64,000 nt of DNA from the NCBI GenBank assembly GCA_964568425.1, contig CAZMPO010000001.1:96369-160368 (forward strand), in the 5' to 3' direction. The notes beneath the pieces were generated by a model. The model was given only the letters and a program-made list of their open reading frames with translations, did not search any database and had not been told where the DNA came from. Source of the stretch: CAKSQF01 sp964568425 (GTDB lineage: Bacteria; Bacillota; Clostridia; Oscillospirales; CAG-272). The translations under genes were made by a program, and so were the position numbers. Positions 41,580-49,715 of this stretch are shown piece by piece; the stretch's first letter is position 1, and each line of letters begins with the position of its first letter.

Positions 41580-42128
41580 TCAATAGTTTCCCGCTTTTAT
41601 TTCGAAAAACGCCCTGGGGTGTGCGCAGACGGGGCAGATCTCGGGGGCGGACAGGGCTATCTCGACATGTCCGCAGTTGCGGCATTCCCAGATCTGTACA
41701 CTGCCGCGCGAAAATACCTCGCCTTTTTCGAGATTTGATATCAGCGCGCGAAATCTGTTTTCGTGTGTGCGTTCGATCTGCCCGACCGCGCGAAATTTTG
41801 CCGCAAGCTCGACAAATCCCTCGTTCTCTGCTACCTTGGCAAAGTTTTCGTACATGTCGCTCCACTCGTATTTTTCGTGATCGGCGGCACTTTGCAGATC
41901 TTCGTCAAGATCGCCGATGCCGCACAGCTCGCGATACCAGATCTTGGCATGCTCCTTTTCGTTGTCCGCCGTCATCATGAAAATGTCGGCTATCTGCTCG
42001 TATCCCTCTTTTTTCGCGACGGACGCAAAGAAGGTGTATTTGTTTCGCGCTTCCGACTCGACCGAAAATGCGGTCATGAGATTTTTCTCGCTCTCACTTC
42101 CAATATATTTACTCTGTTTGCTTGCCAT
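41580..42128 (-). CDS. Rubrerythrin family protein
   Basis: 182 residues from the ATG at 42128, which has GGGAGAG upstream; a GTG three codons earlier is less likely. A ferritin-like di-iron domain (1-145) shows Glu/His helices typical of rubrerythrin (FSVESEARNKYTFFASVAKK, NEKEHAKIWYREL, KVAENEGF, IERTHENRF). The C-terminal rubredoxin-like part is WECRNCGH then APEICPVCAHPRAFFEIKA. The protein reduces peroxide in anaerobes. Its presence supports an anaerobic lifestyle. Confidence 0.95.
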   Translation of the reverse strand: MASKQSKYIGSESEKNLMTAFSVESEARNKYTFFASVAKKEGYEQIADIFMMTADNEKEHAKIWYRELCGIGDLDEDLQSAADHEKYEWSDMYENFAKVAENEGFVELAAKFRAVGQIERTHENRFRALISNLEKGEVFSRGSVQIWECRNCGHVEIALSAPEICPVCAHPRAFFEIKAGNY

Positions 42129-42224
42129 GGTGCTCACTCTCCCGTTTGATCGATATTTTTCGGATGAAGTGTTGACACCATGGCATGATCTTATTCGGCA
42201 GAGCGAAAAAAAGTGTGCAAACTA

Positions 42225-42253
42225 TTGACTTTTTTGCCGACATGATATATAAT
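42225..42253 (+). promoter_or_regulatory. Promoter for the SGNH hydrolase
   Basis: TTGACT (42225-42230), 17 bases and TATAAT (42248-42253), followed by ATCGGAGGATC before the ATG. Confidence 0.8.
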
Positions 42254-42284
42254 TAAGACACCAAAACTATCGGAGGATCATCAA

Positions 42285-43301
42285 ATGCTTTTCAAAAACG
42301 CAGAGCTTTACAATGTAAGCGAAATATTTCAAAATGACGACGGCAGTACGGGCTGGCTTCGTGTGCCCGAATGGGTCGATCGCGATCTCAGCGACGGCGG
42401 AAAGAGACAAAACAGAGGCGCCACGGGCGTAGAGCTTCGCTTTGTTTTGCGCTCGGGTGAGGCAAAGATCCGCATGTCGGCGGACTCGAACGACTTTACC
42501 AATGTTTTCCATGTATATCGCGGTGCGATACAGGGCAGCTGGGACGATCATGAGCTGAACAAGAGCGTCAGAGAGGACGCCGCCGATTATATCATTCGCC
42601 GCTCGCCCGATGCGGGGGATTTTGCCCGTGTCGCTCGTCTTTCACGTCATCCCTTTGATCCCGAGGTCATTCGCGTGATATTCGACCGCGGAATATTTCA
42701 CATATTCGATATCGAGGGCGATATCGAACCGCCGTCTGCCGCTCAGACGCCGCGCGATACCATCCTTTTCTACGGCTCGTCGATCACACACGGCTCAAAT
42801 TCCATCGATCAGTCGCACAGCTTTGTTTCGCGTGTCGGCGCACGCCTTGGCATGGATGTTCGCAATCTCGGTTTTGCGGGCAGCTGTGCGATGGAACCGT
42901 CAATGGCAAAATATATCGCCGATGAGGGAGTCGCAGGCAAATATTCGGCGGCCGTTCTCGAGCTCGGCATAAATGTCATGTGGTGGGAGGAGTCGCTGAT
43001 CTACGAACGTGTCGAGAACATCCTGCGCGAGGTCGCGGGCAGAAACCCCGAAAAACCGATGGTCGTCATCTCGCCTTTCTATGCTTTCGAGGATCTGCGC
43101 GGCGGAGGTCACCTTGCCGTATGGAGAAAGATCATTCGCGAGATCGTTGAAAAGCTGAACTATCCGAACGTTAGATATGTAGATGGTCTTTCACTGCTCG
43201 GCGCACCATCACTGCTCTCCGCCGATCTCGTTCACCCGAACATCGACGGTGTGGACGCCATTGCCGACGGACTTACGAAGATCCTTGGGTCAATGCTTTA
43301 A
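42285..43301 (+). CDS. SGNH/GDSL-type hydrolase
   Basis: This 338-residue protein has two parts. Residues 1-150 form a beta-rich N-terminal domain (FRLRSGEAKIRMSADSNDF-like region) seen in carbohydrate-active esterases. Residues about 155-338 are the SGNH domain: FYGSSITHG (nucleophile Ser near 165), GFAGSC, LELGINV replacing the usual GxND, and DLVHPNIDG with the catalytic Asp and His near 313-316. No signal peptide is present, so an intracellular acyl-esterase on oligosaccharides is likely. GGAGG precedes the start. Confidence 0.85.
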   Translation: MLFKNAELYNVSEIFQNDDGSTGWLRVPEWVDRDLSDGGKRQNRGATGVELRFVLRSGEAKIRMSADSNDFTNVFHVYRGAIQGSWDDHELNKSVREDAADYIIRRSPDAGDFARVARLSRHPFDPEVIRVIFDRGIFHIFDIEGDIEPPSAAQTPRDTILFYGSSITHGSNSIDQSHSFVSRVGARLGMDVRNLGFAGSCAMEPSMAKYIADEGVAGKYSAAVLELGINVMWWEESLIYERVENILREVAGRNPEKPMVVISPFYAFEDLRGGGHLAVWRKIIREIVEKLNYPNVRYVDGLSLLGAPSLLSADLVHPNIDGVDAIADGLTKILGSML

Positions 43302-43374
43302 TGTTGCCATCCTGAAATGTGCAATTGCACAAACATGCAAATATGTACAAAAAGTTATTTTTTTACCATAGTTA

Positions 43375-43403
43375 TTGACAAAACGGCAAAAATGTAATAT
43401 AAT
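43375..43403 (+). promoter_or_regulatory. Promoter for the transposase-derived membrane protein
   Basis: Perfect consensus: TTGACA (43375-43380), 17 bases, TATAAT (43398-43403). Confidence 0.8.
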
Positions 43404-43437
43404 ATACCCGGCTAACAAAGCCGCAGGGAGTGTTATC

Positions 43438-44592
43438 GTGAAATTCTTTATAGCAATACTGATAATATTGGGCACGGCAGCCCTTTCCGCCGGGGTGACC
43501 TTCGGCGAGATCTATCTTACCAAAAAGAAAAATGTACTCGCGGGACTCATCCCGGCAGGCGCGGTTGCGGCAGTATCGTACATCGTGCTGATCATCATGT
43601 CGATCGTCTCCGCAAAATGGCACACTAAGTTCATTACATTTTACATATTGCAGATCCCCGTGATCGTCGGCGTCGTCATGCTTGTGCTTTTCCGCAAAAA
43701 GTATCGCCGCCACGAGTCGGACGAGAACGCGCGTCAGGCAAGGCTTCAGAACGCGCGCCGTATCGAAAGCGAAAAACAGGCAAGACTGAACACACTGCTT
43801 TTGGGATTTCGCTGTGCCGAAAGCTCGATGAAGGTCGAGGGACAGCGCGAGGTCGTCCTTATGTCAAGGGACGGCAAGACGTCGGGTGCCATCGCGTCCG
43901 AGCTTGGAGTCGCTACCGATGAGATCGAGCGCATCCTGTCGGCTTTTGATCGCTATGTCAATCGCGTTGACACCGACGAGGCTACATCTGTCGACCGTAT
44001 ACTCACTCCCGAGCAGGAGGAGAGCATCGTCAACTATCTCGTAAACTCTACCCCTGCCGAAAACAATCTGTCCGCCTCCGCTTTGTGGAACAGAACGACT
44101 GCGCGCCTGCTGGCATCAAATCTGCTCGGTATCAACATCTCGACCCGTATGATCAGTGCGTATCTGAACCATTGGGGTCTGACAGTTCCCGAAAAGCAGA
44201 CGATCAGGTCGCGTTCCGCAAATCCCGAGGTACGCTCCTGGCTTGCGGGGGACTATGAGAAGATCAGAAAAAAGGCAACCGACGGCGGCGGTGAGCTTAT
44301 TTGGATCTATACCGTAACGCCCGAACAACTTGCCGATGTTTCGGTGTCTGTTCCCAAAAATCCTCTCCTCCTCTGTGCTGTTTCCGCCGAGGGCTCGGTC
44401 GCGTTCCGAGTTTATGACAAGGACGCGGGCGCATGCTTTACCGATTTTGTCGCAAGCTTGACCGCACTTCCGGGTCCGAAATTCTATGCCATCATCAACG
44501 AGAATTACGAAAAATACATGGATACGCTCGGACGAGATCGCCGTCGCGCACTTTCCGATCGCATCGAGTTCTTCAGCGGCGAGATTGGCTGA
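43438..44592 (+). CDS. Membrane protein fused to a degenerate IS630-type transposase domain
   Basis: 384 residues from the GTG at 43438, which has CAGGGAG upstream; the frame upstream holds the promoter. Three membrane helices (about 1-20, 33-56, 64-86) are followed by a charged Arg/Gln segment. The rest resembles an IS630 transposase: a first HTH (about 138-172, LMSRDGKTSGAIASELGVA), a second winged helix (about 215-250, STRMISAYLNHWGLTVPE), the hallmark NPEVRSWLAGDYEKIRKKA, and a truncated DDE-like end. The acidic triad appears lost: ELIWIYT occurs where a catalytic Asp is expected, IINENYEKY replaces the DN motif, and the protein stops before the last Glu region. So it probably no longer transposes. 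Its own promoter and terminator suggest a conserved gene. Confidence 0.75.
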   Translation: MKFFIAILIILGTAALSAGVTFGEIYLTKKKNVLAGLIPAGAVAAVSYIVLIIMSIVSAKWHTKFITFYILQIPVIVGVVMLVLFRKKYRRHESDENARQARLQNARRIESEKQARLNTLLLGFRCAESSMKVEGQREVVLMSRDGKTSGAIASELGVATDEIERILSAFDRYVNRVDTDEATSVDRILTPEQEESIVNYLVNSTPAENNLSASALWNRTTARLLASNLLGINISTRMISAYLNHWGLTVPEKQTIRSRSANPEVRSWLAGDYEKIRKKATDGGGELIWIYTVTPEQLADVSVSVPKNPLLLCAVSAEGSVAFRVYDKDAGACFTDFVASLTALPGPKFYAIINENYEKYMDTLGRDRRRALSDRIEFFSGEIG

Positions 44593-44614
44593 ACGAAAAC
44601 AAAACGCATTACAT

Positions 44615-44652
44615 AAAACCGAGGCAATCTTTGCGGATGCCTCGGTTTTTTT
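44615..44652 (+). terminator. Terminator after the transposase-derived gene
   Basis: AAAACCGAGGCA pairs perfectly with TGCCTCGGTTTT, followed by TTT. Confidence 0.9.
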
Positions 44653-44672
44653 CGATTTTTTTCTTACAAATA

Positions 44673-44701
44673 TTGACATGTTGACTGTTTTGTGCTATTA
44701 T
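44673..44701 (+). promoter_or_regulatory. Promoter for the feo operon
   Basis: TTGACA (44673-44678), 17 bases and TATTAT (44696-44701) preceded by TGTGC. A second TTGACT lies at 44681. I see no convincing Fur-box between them and the ATG at 44739. Confidence 0.72.
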
Positions 44702-44738
44702 AGAGAGTGCAAACGGATATAAAAAAGGACAAGAAAAA

Positions 44739-45002
44739 ATGACACTCAATGACTTGAAAATAGGGGAGAGTGCGATCATCACCGCAGTCGGAGGCGAGGG
44801 TGATCTTCGCAACAGACTGATCGATATGGGACTTATCCCGCGCACGCGCCTTACACTCAGAAAGGTCGCGCCGATGGGCGATCCGATCGAGATACATATT
44901 CGCGGCTATGAACTGACCCTTCGCCGCGACGATGCTACAAATATAGCGGTAGAAAAGGTCGATGGCATAAAAACTCCTCTGAAAGGTAACGGTAACAAAT
45001 AA
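44739..45002 (+). CDS. feoA: FeoA ferrous iron transport accessory protein
   Basis: An 87-residue SH3-like cytoplasmic protein with the family features LKIGESAIITAVGGEGDLRNRL, DMGLIPRTRLTL, APMGDPIEIHIRGYELTLRR and a short basic tail. FeoA modulates FeoB. It begins the operon, and feoB starts 2 bases after its stop, so translation is probably coupled. Confidence 0.94.
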   Translation: MTLNDLKIGESAIITAVGGEGDLRNRLIDMGLIPRTRLTLRKVAPMGDPIEIHIRGYELTLRRDDATNIAVEKVDGIKTPLKGNGNK

Positions 45003-45004
45003 AA

Positions 45005-47020
45005 ATGATCTTCGCACTTGCAGGTAATCAAAACTGCGGAAAGACAGCTCTGTTTAACGCACTTACCGGTATGCGCGCGCATGTCGGCAATTTCCCCGGA
45101 GTGACGGTCGAGCAAAAGATCGGCGAGATACGCGCCCATCCCGACTGCTCGGTGGTCGATCTGCCGGGCATATATTCACTGCGCCCTTATACGCAGGAAG
45201 AGATCGTGACGCGCGATTTTATTTTAAATCAAAGACCAGACTGTATAATCAACATCACCGATGCCACCAATATCGAGCGTAATCTTTATTTGACGATGCA
45301 ACTGCTCGAGCTTGATATTCCGATGGTGCTCGCACTCAATATGATGGACGAGGTCCGCGCAAACGGCGGAACGGTCGATATCGATAAGATGAGCCGCGAG
45401 CTCGGCATCCCCGTCGTTCCGATCAGCGCGATCAAGGGCGAGGGCGTGTCCGAGCTTTGCGACCGGGCGATCGAGGTGGGTACGTCCAAAAGGCGTCCCG
45501 CGCGCGCCGATTTTTGTCGCGCCGATTCGCCCTGCCATCGCTGTATACACGCGGTGATGCATCTTGTGCAGGATCACGCCGAAAAGAATGACCTGCCGAT
45601 AAGATTTTGCGCCTCCAAGCTGATCGAAAGCGATAACGATATCGCAAAAAGACTCGGGCTTGACTCAAACGAGATCGAGCTGATCGAGCACTGCCTTATC
45701 CAGCTTGAGTCCGAGTCGGGACTTGACCGAAACGCCGCGCTTGCCGATATGCGATATACCTTCATCGAAAGCGTCGTTGCGGCGGCGGTCGTAAAATGCA
45801 GTGAGAGCCGCGAGCATCGAAGATCTGTCGCCATCGACAAGGTGCTTACCGGCAAATATACGGCGATCCCCGTGTTTTTGGGCGTGATACTTCTGATCTT
45901 TTGGCTGACCTTCAACGTGATCGGCGCGGGACTTCAGGAGCTTCTCGAATACGGCATCGAACGGCTCTCGGCGGTGGTTGACGGTGCGCTGACGTCCTTT
46001 GGGCTCAATCTCGTGATACAAAGCCTGATCATTGACGGCATCTTCGCGGGCGTCGGCAGTGTGCTCTCCTTCCTGCCCGTCATCGTCGTGCTCTTCTTCT
46101 TTTTGTCCATCCTCGAGGATACCGGCTATATGGCGCGTGTCGCTTTCGTTATGGACAAGCCGCTGAGAAAGATCGGTCTGTCGGGCAGATCCTTCGTGCC
46201 CATGCTGATAGGCTTTGGATGCTCCGTCCCCGCGATCATGGCAACGCGCACGGTGTCGTCCGACCGAGATCGTAAAATGACCACCATGCTTGTGCCGTTT
46301 ATGAGCTGTTCGGCTAAAATTCCGATCTATTCGGTGTTTGTCGCCGCATTTTTCCCGGGCAAGGGTGCGCTTGTTATGTTTGCGCTCTATCTTGTCGGCA
46401 TACTGCTGGCGATCGTTGCCGCGCTGATCCTCAGCCGCACACATAAATTCAGAGGCAAGCCCGTACCGTTCGTTATGGAGTTGCCGAATTACAGATTTCC
46501 CTCGCCAAGAAGTGTCGCACTCTTGCTTTGGGAAAAGGCACGCGACTTTATCGAGCGCGCGTTTTCGATAATCTTTATCGCCACCGTCGTGATCTGGTTC
46601 TTGCAGTCGTTTGACTATAGGCTGAACCCGGTCGCCGATTCGACCGACAGCCTGCTTGCGCTTGTCGGACGGCAGATCGCGGTCATTTTTAAGCCGCTCG
46701 GATTTGGCGATTGGAGGTTTTCGACGTCGCTGATATCCGGATTTATCGCAAAAGAGCAGGTCGTCTCGACCCTTGCCGTGCTGGCGGGATGTGAGCAGAG
46801 CAGACTTTACACAGCACTTCCGTCGCTTTTCGGCTCTACCCTTGCCGCTTGCAGTTTTCTTGTGTTCACACTGCTCTATACCCCCTGCGTCGCCGCCGTT
46901 TCGGCTATCAGGCGTGAGTTTGGCTCGCGCAGCAAGACGGTCGGCATCGTGATAATGCAGTGCGCCGTAGCTTGGCTTGCCGCATTTCTCGTTTATACGA
47001 TCGGCGGTCTGATCATATGA
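45005..47020 (+). CDS. feoB: FeoB ferrous iron transporter
   Basis: 671 residues: an N-terminal GTPase (1-165) with G1 AGNQNCGKTALFNALTG, G3 DLPGIYS, G4 NMMD; a helical GDI-like region with a Cys cluster (ADFCRADSPCHRCIHAV); then about ten membrane helices with core motifs including GFGCSVPAIMATRTV and SGFIAKEQVVSTLAVL. It imports Fe2+ across the inner membrane. It overlaps the downstream peptide gene by an ATGA. Confidence 0.96.
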   Translation: MIFALAGNQNCGKTALFNALTGMRAHVGNFPGVTVEQKIGEIRAHPDCSVVDLPGIYSLRPYTQEEIVTRDFILNQRPDCIINITDATNIERNLYLTMQLLELDIPMVLALNMMDEVRANGGTVDIDKMSRELGIPVVPISAIKGEGVSELCDRAIEVGTSKRRPARADFCRADSPCHRCIHAVMHLVQDHAEKNDLPIRFCASKLIESDNDIAKRLGLDSNEIELIEHCLIQLESESGLDRNAALADMRYTFIESVVAAAVVKCSESREHRRSVAIDKVLTGKYTAIPVFLGVILLIFWLTFNVIGAGLQELLEYGIERLSAVVDGALTSFGLNLVIQSLIIDGIFAGVGSVLSFLPVIVVLFFFLSILEDTGYMARVAFVMDKPLRKIGLSGRSFVPMLIGFGCSVPAIMATRTVSSDRDRKMTTMLVPFMSCSAKIPIYSVFVAAFFPGKGALVMFALYLVGILLAIVAALILSRTHKFRGKPVPFVMELPNYRFPSPRSVALLLWEKARDFIERAFSIIFIATVVIWFLQSFDYRLNPVADSTDSLLALVGRQIAVIFKPLGFGDWRFSTSLISGFIAKEQVVSTLAVLAGCEQSRLYTALPSLFGSTLAACSFLVFTLLYTPCVAAVSAIRREFGSRSKTVGIVIMQCAVAWLAAFLVYTIGGLII

Positions 47021-47151
47021 CATGGATCGATATCATAGTCATCGCCCTCATCGCCCTGTCGCTCTTTTTGGCGGCAAGGATGTGGAAACGCGTAAAAAAG
47101 AAAGGATGCACCGGCAACTGTGCATCCTGCTCCCAAAAATGCAAGAAATAA
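47017..47151 (+). CDS. FeoB-associated Cys-rich membrane peptide
   Basis: A 44-residue ORF whose ATG overlaps the feoB stop (ATGA). One membrane helix (DIIVIALIALSLFLAARMW) is followed by a basic stretch and CTGNCASCSQKCKK, four Cys. Such small FeoB-linked proteins are common and may replace FeoC as a metal- or redox-sensitive element, which is inference. Confidence 0.88.
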   Translation: MTWIDIIVIALIALSLFLAARMWKRVKKKGCTGNCASCSQKCKK

Positions 47152-47159
47152 TAATAAAG

Positions 47160-47716
47160 ATCAATTTTCGCCTACGGAGAAACGATGATTAAATAAATCG
47201 GCAAGCTCGACCCTCGGTAGGGGAGGGGCTTGCTCCTCCCGCTTCTTTGGTAGTCGACTTATTATAAATCGACCGATGTACAGATAATTTTTGCCAAGGG
47301 CTCCCTCCGGGAGGGAGCTGTCGCGTAAGCGACTGAAGGAGCCCGCGTGCAAAAACAGGTCTGAAGTTCTACATTCTTGTGGCTTTTTGTGCAGTTATTT
47401 CATATATAATGAAAAAAGACCTGTCTCGTCTCGCGGGCTCCTTCCACGGCGAACTTGTTCGCTGTTCCCCCATCCCTCCCGGAGGGAGGCACTGGCGTAA
47501 TCTTTTTGTAATATCGCCAATTTATTCGTCGGTCTATAATCTTTTGTTTTCTTAAGTTCCCACATATGGGACTTGCTCCTTCCGTATCTTTGGAGGTTGA
47601 CTAAATCATCGTTTCGCCCTTTGCGGCGAAAATATTCCGCACTTCTTACCTCTTACATATTACATCTTACCTGAAAATGTCTGTCTCGAATGCGAAAAAC
47701 GCATTCGAGACAGACA
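47160..47716. repeat. Gene-free island of dispersed repeats
   Basis: About 550 bases without a gene. At 47213-47275 is an inverted, diverged copy of the GGGAGGGGCAAGCCCCTCCC element of 2.7 kb (with the TTATTATAAATCGAC tail). At 47300-47342 and about 47434-47492 are two elements related to CTCCCTCCGGGAGGGAGC, in opposite orientation around a T-rich core. The tail holds a TTAC-rich tract (CTTACCTCTTACATATTACATCTTACC). No coding frame with an RBS was found. Confidence 0.8.
47678..47716 (-). terminator. Hairpin downstream of the Cys/Gly-rich peptide
   Basis: TGTCTGTCTCGAATGC pairs perfectly with its complement (16 base pairs, 7-base loop). On the minus strand it is followed by TTTTCAGG. Same stem family as 2497 and 56895. 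Confidence 0.8.
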
Positions 47717-47726
47717 TTAATTTATA

Positions 47727-47897
47727 TCAGTTGCCGCATCCGCAACCACAGCCGCTGTTGTAGCTGTTGCCGCAGAAGCCGTTTGTGCCGCTGTTACCAC
47801 AGGTGCAAGTGTTGTTGCAGTTCATAAACAGAAGAATGAGAGCTATGATGATGAGCCAAATGATGGGGTCATCAAAAAGATTGCACAGGCAGTTCAT
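47727..47897 (-). CDS. Small Cys/Gly/Asn-rich membrane peptide
   Basis: 56 residues from the ATG at 47897, with AAAGGAA upstream; a 15-residue extension is unsupported. One membrane helix (PIIWLIIIALILLFM) is followed by a tail rich in Cys, Gly and Asn (NTCTCGNSGTNGFCGNSYNS then GCGCGCGN, nine Cys overall). The composition recalls small spore-coat-like or metal-rich peptides seen in Firmicutes. The function is unknown. Its hairpin downstream defines a single-gene transcript. Confidence 0.78.
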   Translation of the reverse strand: MNCLCNLFDDPIIWLIIIALILLFMNCNNTCTCGNSGTNGFCGNSYNSGCGCGCGN

Positions 47898-48025
47898 TTT
47901 TTGACCGTTCCTTTCCGTGACTTTATTTACGGCATGCCGCAAATAAATCTCCTGATTTTTGTCAAGCGGTATATCCGCTCTTCTCTAACATATTATGCAG
48001 GAGGGAAGGGAGTGTGAATGCAATC

Positions 48026-48676
48026 TTATTCGAGGAAAAGCTCGTCGGAATTGAGAAATTCCATAGCCGACGCCTCGCCGACTATCGGATAGTCGTTCAG
48101 CGCGCCGCATCCCTCGCAGTAGACCCTTACATAGTTGTCAAATATCTTGTATTTGTAGGACGCAAGCTTCGGATCCTCACATCTGCAGTGTATCTCGCCC
48201 GCCTCTTTCATGTCAGCCAAAATAAAGCGCATGACCTCGTCGACCATGTAATCGGGCGAGGACAGATTTTCGCGATCGTGCAGATTTTCGAGATCCTCAA
48301 GCCCCGCATCGCGCATCATTTGCATGAGCTCCTCGTTCGCATCGTCGACCGCATCTCTGACAGGCTTTTCTTTGCCGATGAAGCAGAGGTCAAGTCCCGT
48401 GTAGGTGCAGGGAAGTCTGAACACATCATCGTCCGAACGGAAAAATGTGCTTGATGCAAGCGTAAAATTGTGCGGCTTTTCGCAAACGAGACAGGGTACA
48501 CTCATTCTGAGCTTGCGGTCGCTCGTGTAGGTGATCGAAAGCTCCGATCCGCCACAGGCACATTTGAGCTTTAACATGTCGCCCGAGAGCGCGAATATTC
48601 CCACCATACTGAGAACGCTGTTTCCGCAACGCGGACAACGATAGGCAAGGGTCGTTTCTTTTTTGTCAATAATCAT
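48026..48676 (-). CDS. Zinc-ribbon protein of unknown function
   Basis: 216 residues with three Cys groups that could bind zinc: YRCPRCGN (near 13-18) with LKCACGG (near 38-42), VPCLVCEKP (near 60), and IHCRCED plus VYCEGCGALNDYP near the end. An acidic helix (about 105-150, DDANEELMQMMRDAGLEDLE) lies between. No enzyme motif is visible. It begins 25 bases from the preceding minus-strand gene and may be cotranscribed. Confidence 0.78.
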   Translation of the reverse strand: MIIDKKETTLAYRCPRCGNSVLSMVGIFALSGDMLKLKCACGGSELSITYTSDRKLRMSVPCLVCEKPHNFTLASSTFFRSDDDVFRLPCTYTGLDLCFIGKEKPVRDAVDDANEELMQMMRDAGLEDLENLHDRENLSSPDYMVDEVMRFILADMKEAGEIHCRCEDPKLASYKYKIFDNYVRVYCEGCGALNDYPIVGEASAMEFLNSDELFLE

Positions 48677-48701
48677 TTGTGTAGTCCTTTCTGAGTCGGT
48701 G

Positions 48702-49508
48702 TCATTCCTTTATGTTAACGTACGGGGCGGCGACAAGCTCACCGCAAAGCTCTGCCGGGAGGGCTTTCTTTGTCTTGTATTCATCCATCCCGAGATAGCT
48801 GTCGTATATCGGCAGTGACAGCTCGACACGATTGGTCTTGCTGTCGCTGTTGAAAACAAGCGGAGACGAGAGCTCAACATTGTCTACAAAGTAAACATTC
48901 AGCGATACCACTCCGTTTGTCGGGAGCTTGACATCCGAAAATACCAGCCGACGGTATTCGTAAGTAAATCTTGATGACGGATAGTAGGTGTACTCGACAG
49001 CATATCCCTTGCCGTCCTCACCTACACCTTCAAGTGCGAAGAAAAAGGGCTCGCCCTTCGGCAGGGCATCGAGCGCGCACTCCTCCATCAGACTTTCTGT
49101 TGCCGATCTGTTGTAGCGCACGGTTATCGTAAGCTCACCGGTTGACGGGACGTACATCAAATTGCTTATCATAAAACTGCCGTCCGAGGTGATGTCGTTG
49201 TGCGAGACCGTTTCGTACATTGGTATGCCCTTCTCGTCCTTGCCGATCTGCTTTTGATAGGTGCAGATCTTCTGCGTCTGTATGGTAAATGAGTCGGGGT
49301 CGCTCTCGTATGCGGCGACAGAGCTTTCGGTCCAGATAAATCCCTTCGCCGAGTCGGGGTCTGATTTGATGAACAGCCTGAAAAAGATCAGACCGTACAC
49401 AAGCACGACGAGCGAGAGCGCAATATAGCGGGCCACTTTGCCAAATCGACTCTTGGGCTTTGTCTCTCCGTCCGACCAGTGGTCGTTTTCCATCGTACCG
49501 TTATCCAT
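48702..49508 (-). CDS. Membrane-anchored protein of unknown function
   Basis: 268 residues from the ATG at 49508, which has GGAAAGGAAG upstream. A short acidic/basic N-terminus, one membrane helix (about 28-48, YIALSLVVLVYGLIFFRLFI) and an extracellular beta-rich domain of some 215 residues follow. No Cys cluster or known motif is seen. The gene pairs with the zinc-ribbon gene downstream. Confidence 0.8.
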   Translation of the reverse strand: MDNGTMENDHWSDGETKPKSRFGKVARYIALSLVVLVYGLIFFRLFIKSDPDSAKGFIWTESSVAAYESDPDSFTIQTQKICTYQKQIGKDEKGIPMYETVSHNDITSDGSFMISNLMYVPSTGELTITVRYNRSATESLMEECALDALPKGEPFFFALEGVGEDGKGYAVEYTYYPSSRFTYEYRRLVFSDVKLPTNGVVSLNVYFVDNVELSSPLVFNSDSKTNRVELSLPIYDSYLGMDEYKTKKALPAELCGELVAAPYVNIKE

Positions 49509-49640
49509 GACATATACTTCCTTTCCGATCTGATGGTGTGTACGCCACACCGCATTATATTCTACCACATTTTTTCATTTTATGCAAGCCCTTTTTTGTC
49601 CGCCTGTCAAATCTTATGTAAATCTTTTTTTAATAAACGC

Positions 49641-49669
49641 TTGACAATGACGCAGTAATGTGGTAAAAT
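49641..49669 (+). promoter_or_regulatory. Promoter for trpS
   Basis: TTGACA (49641-49646), 17 bases and TAAAAT (49664-49669) preceded by TGTGG. The leader is about 40 bases, too short for a T-box. Confidence 0.78.
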
Positions 49670-49715
49670 AAGAGATACATTTATATTACCGACCTATGAA
49701 AGGGGATAAATCATT

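Noticed and set aside
45665..47023. 452-residue minus-strand ORF within feoB
   Set aside because: An antisense shadow of feoB, charge-rich and without start signals.
49570..49715. T-box leader before trpS
   Set aside because: The leader after the promoter is only about 40 bases and has no T-box sequence or antiterminator.
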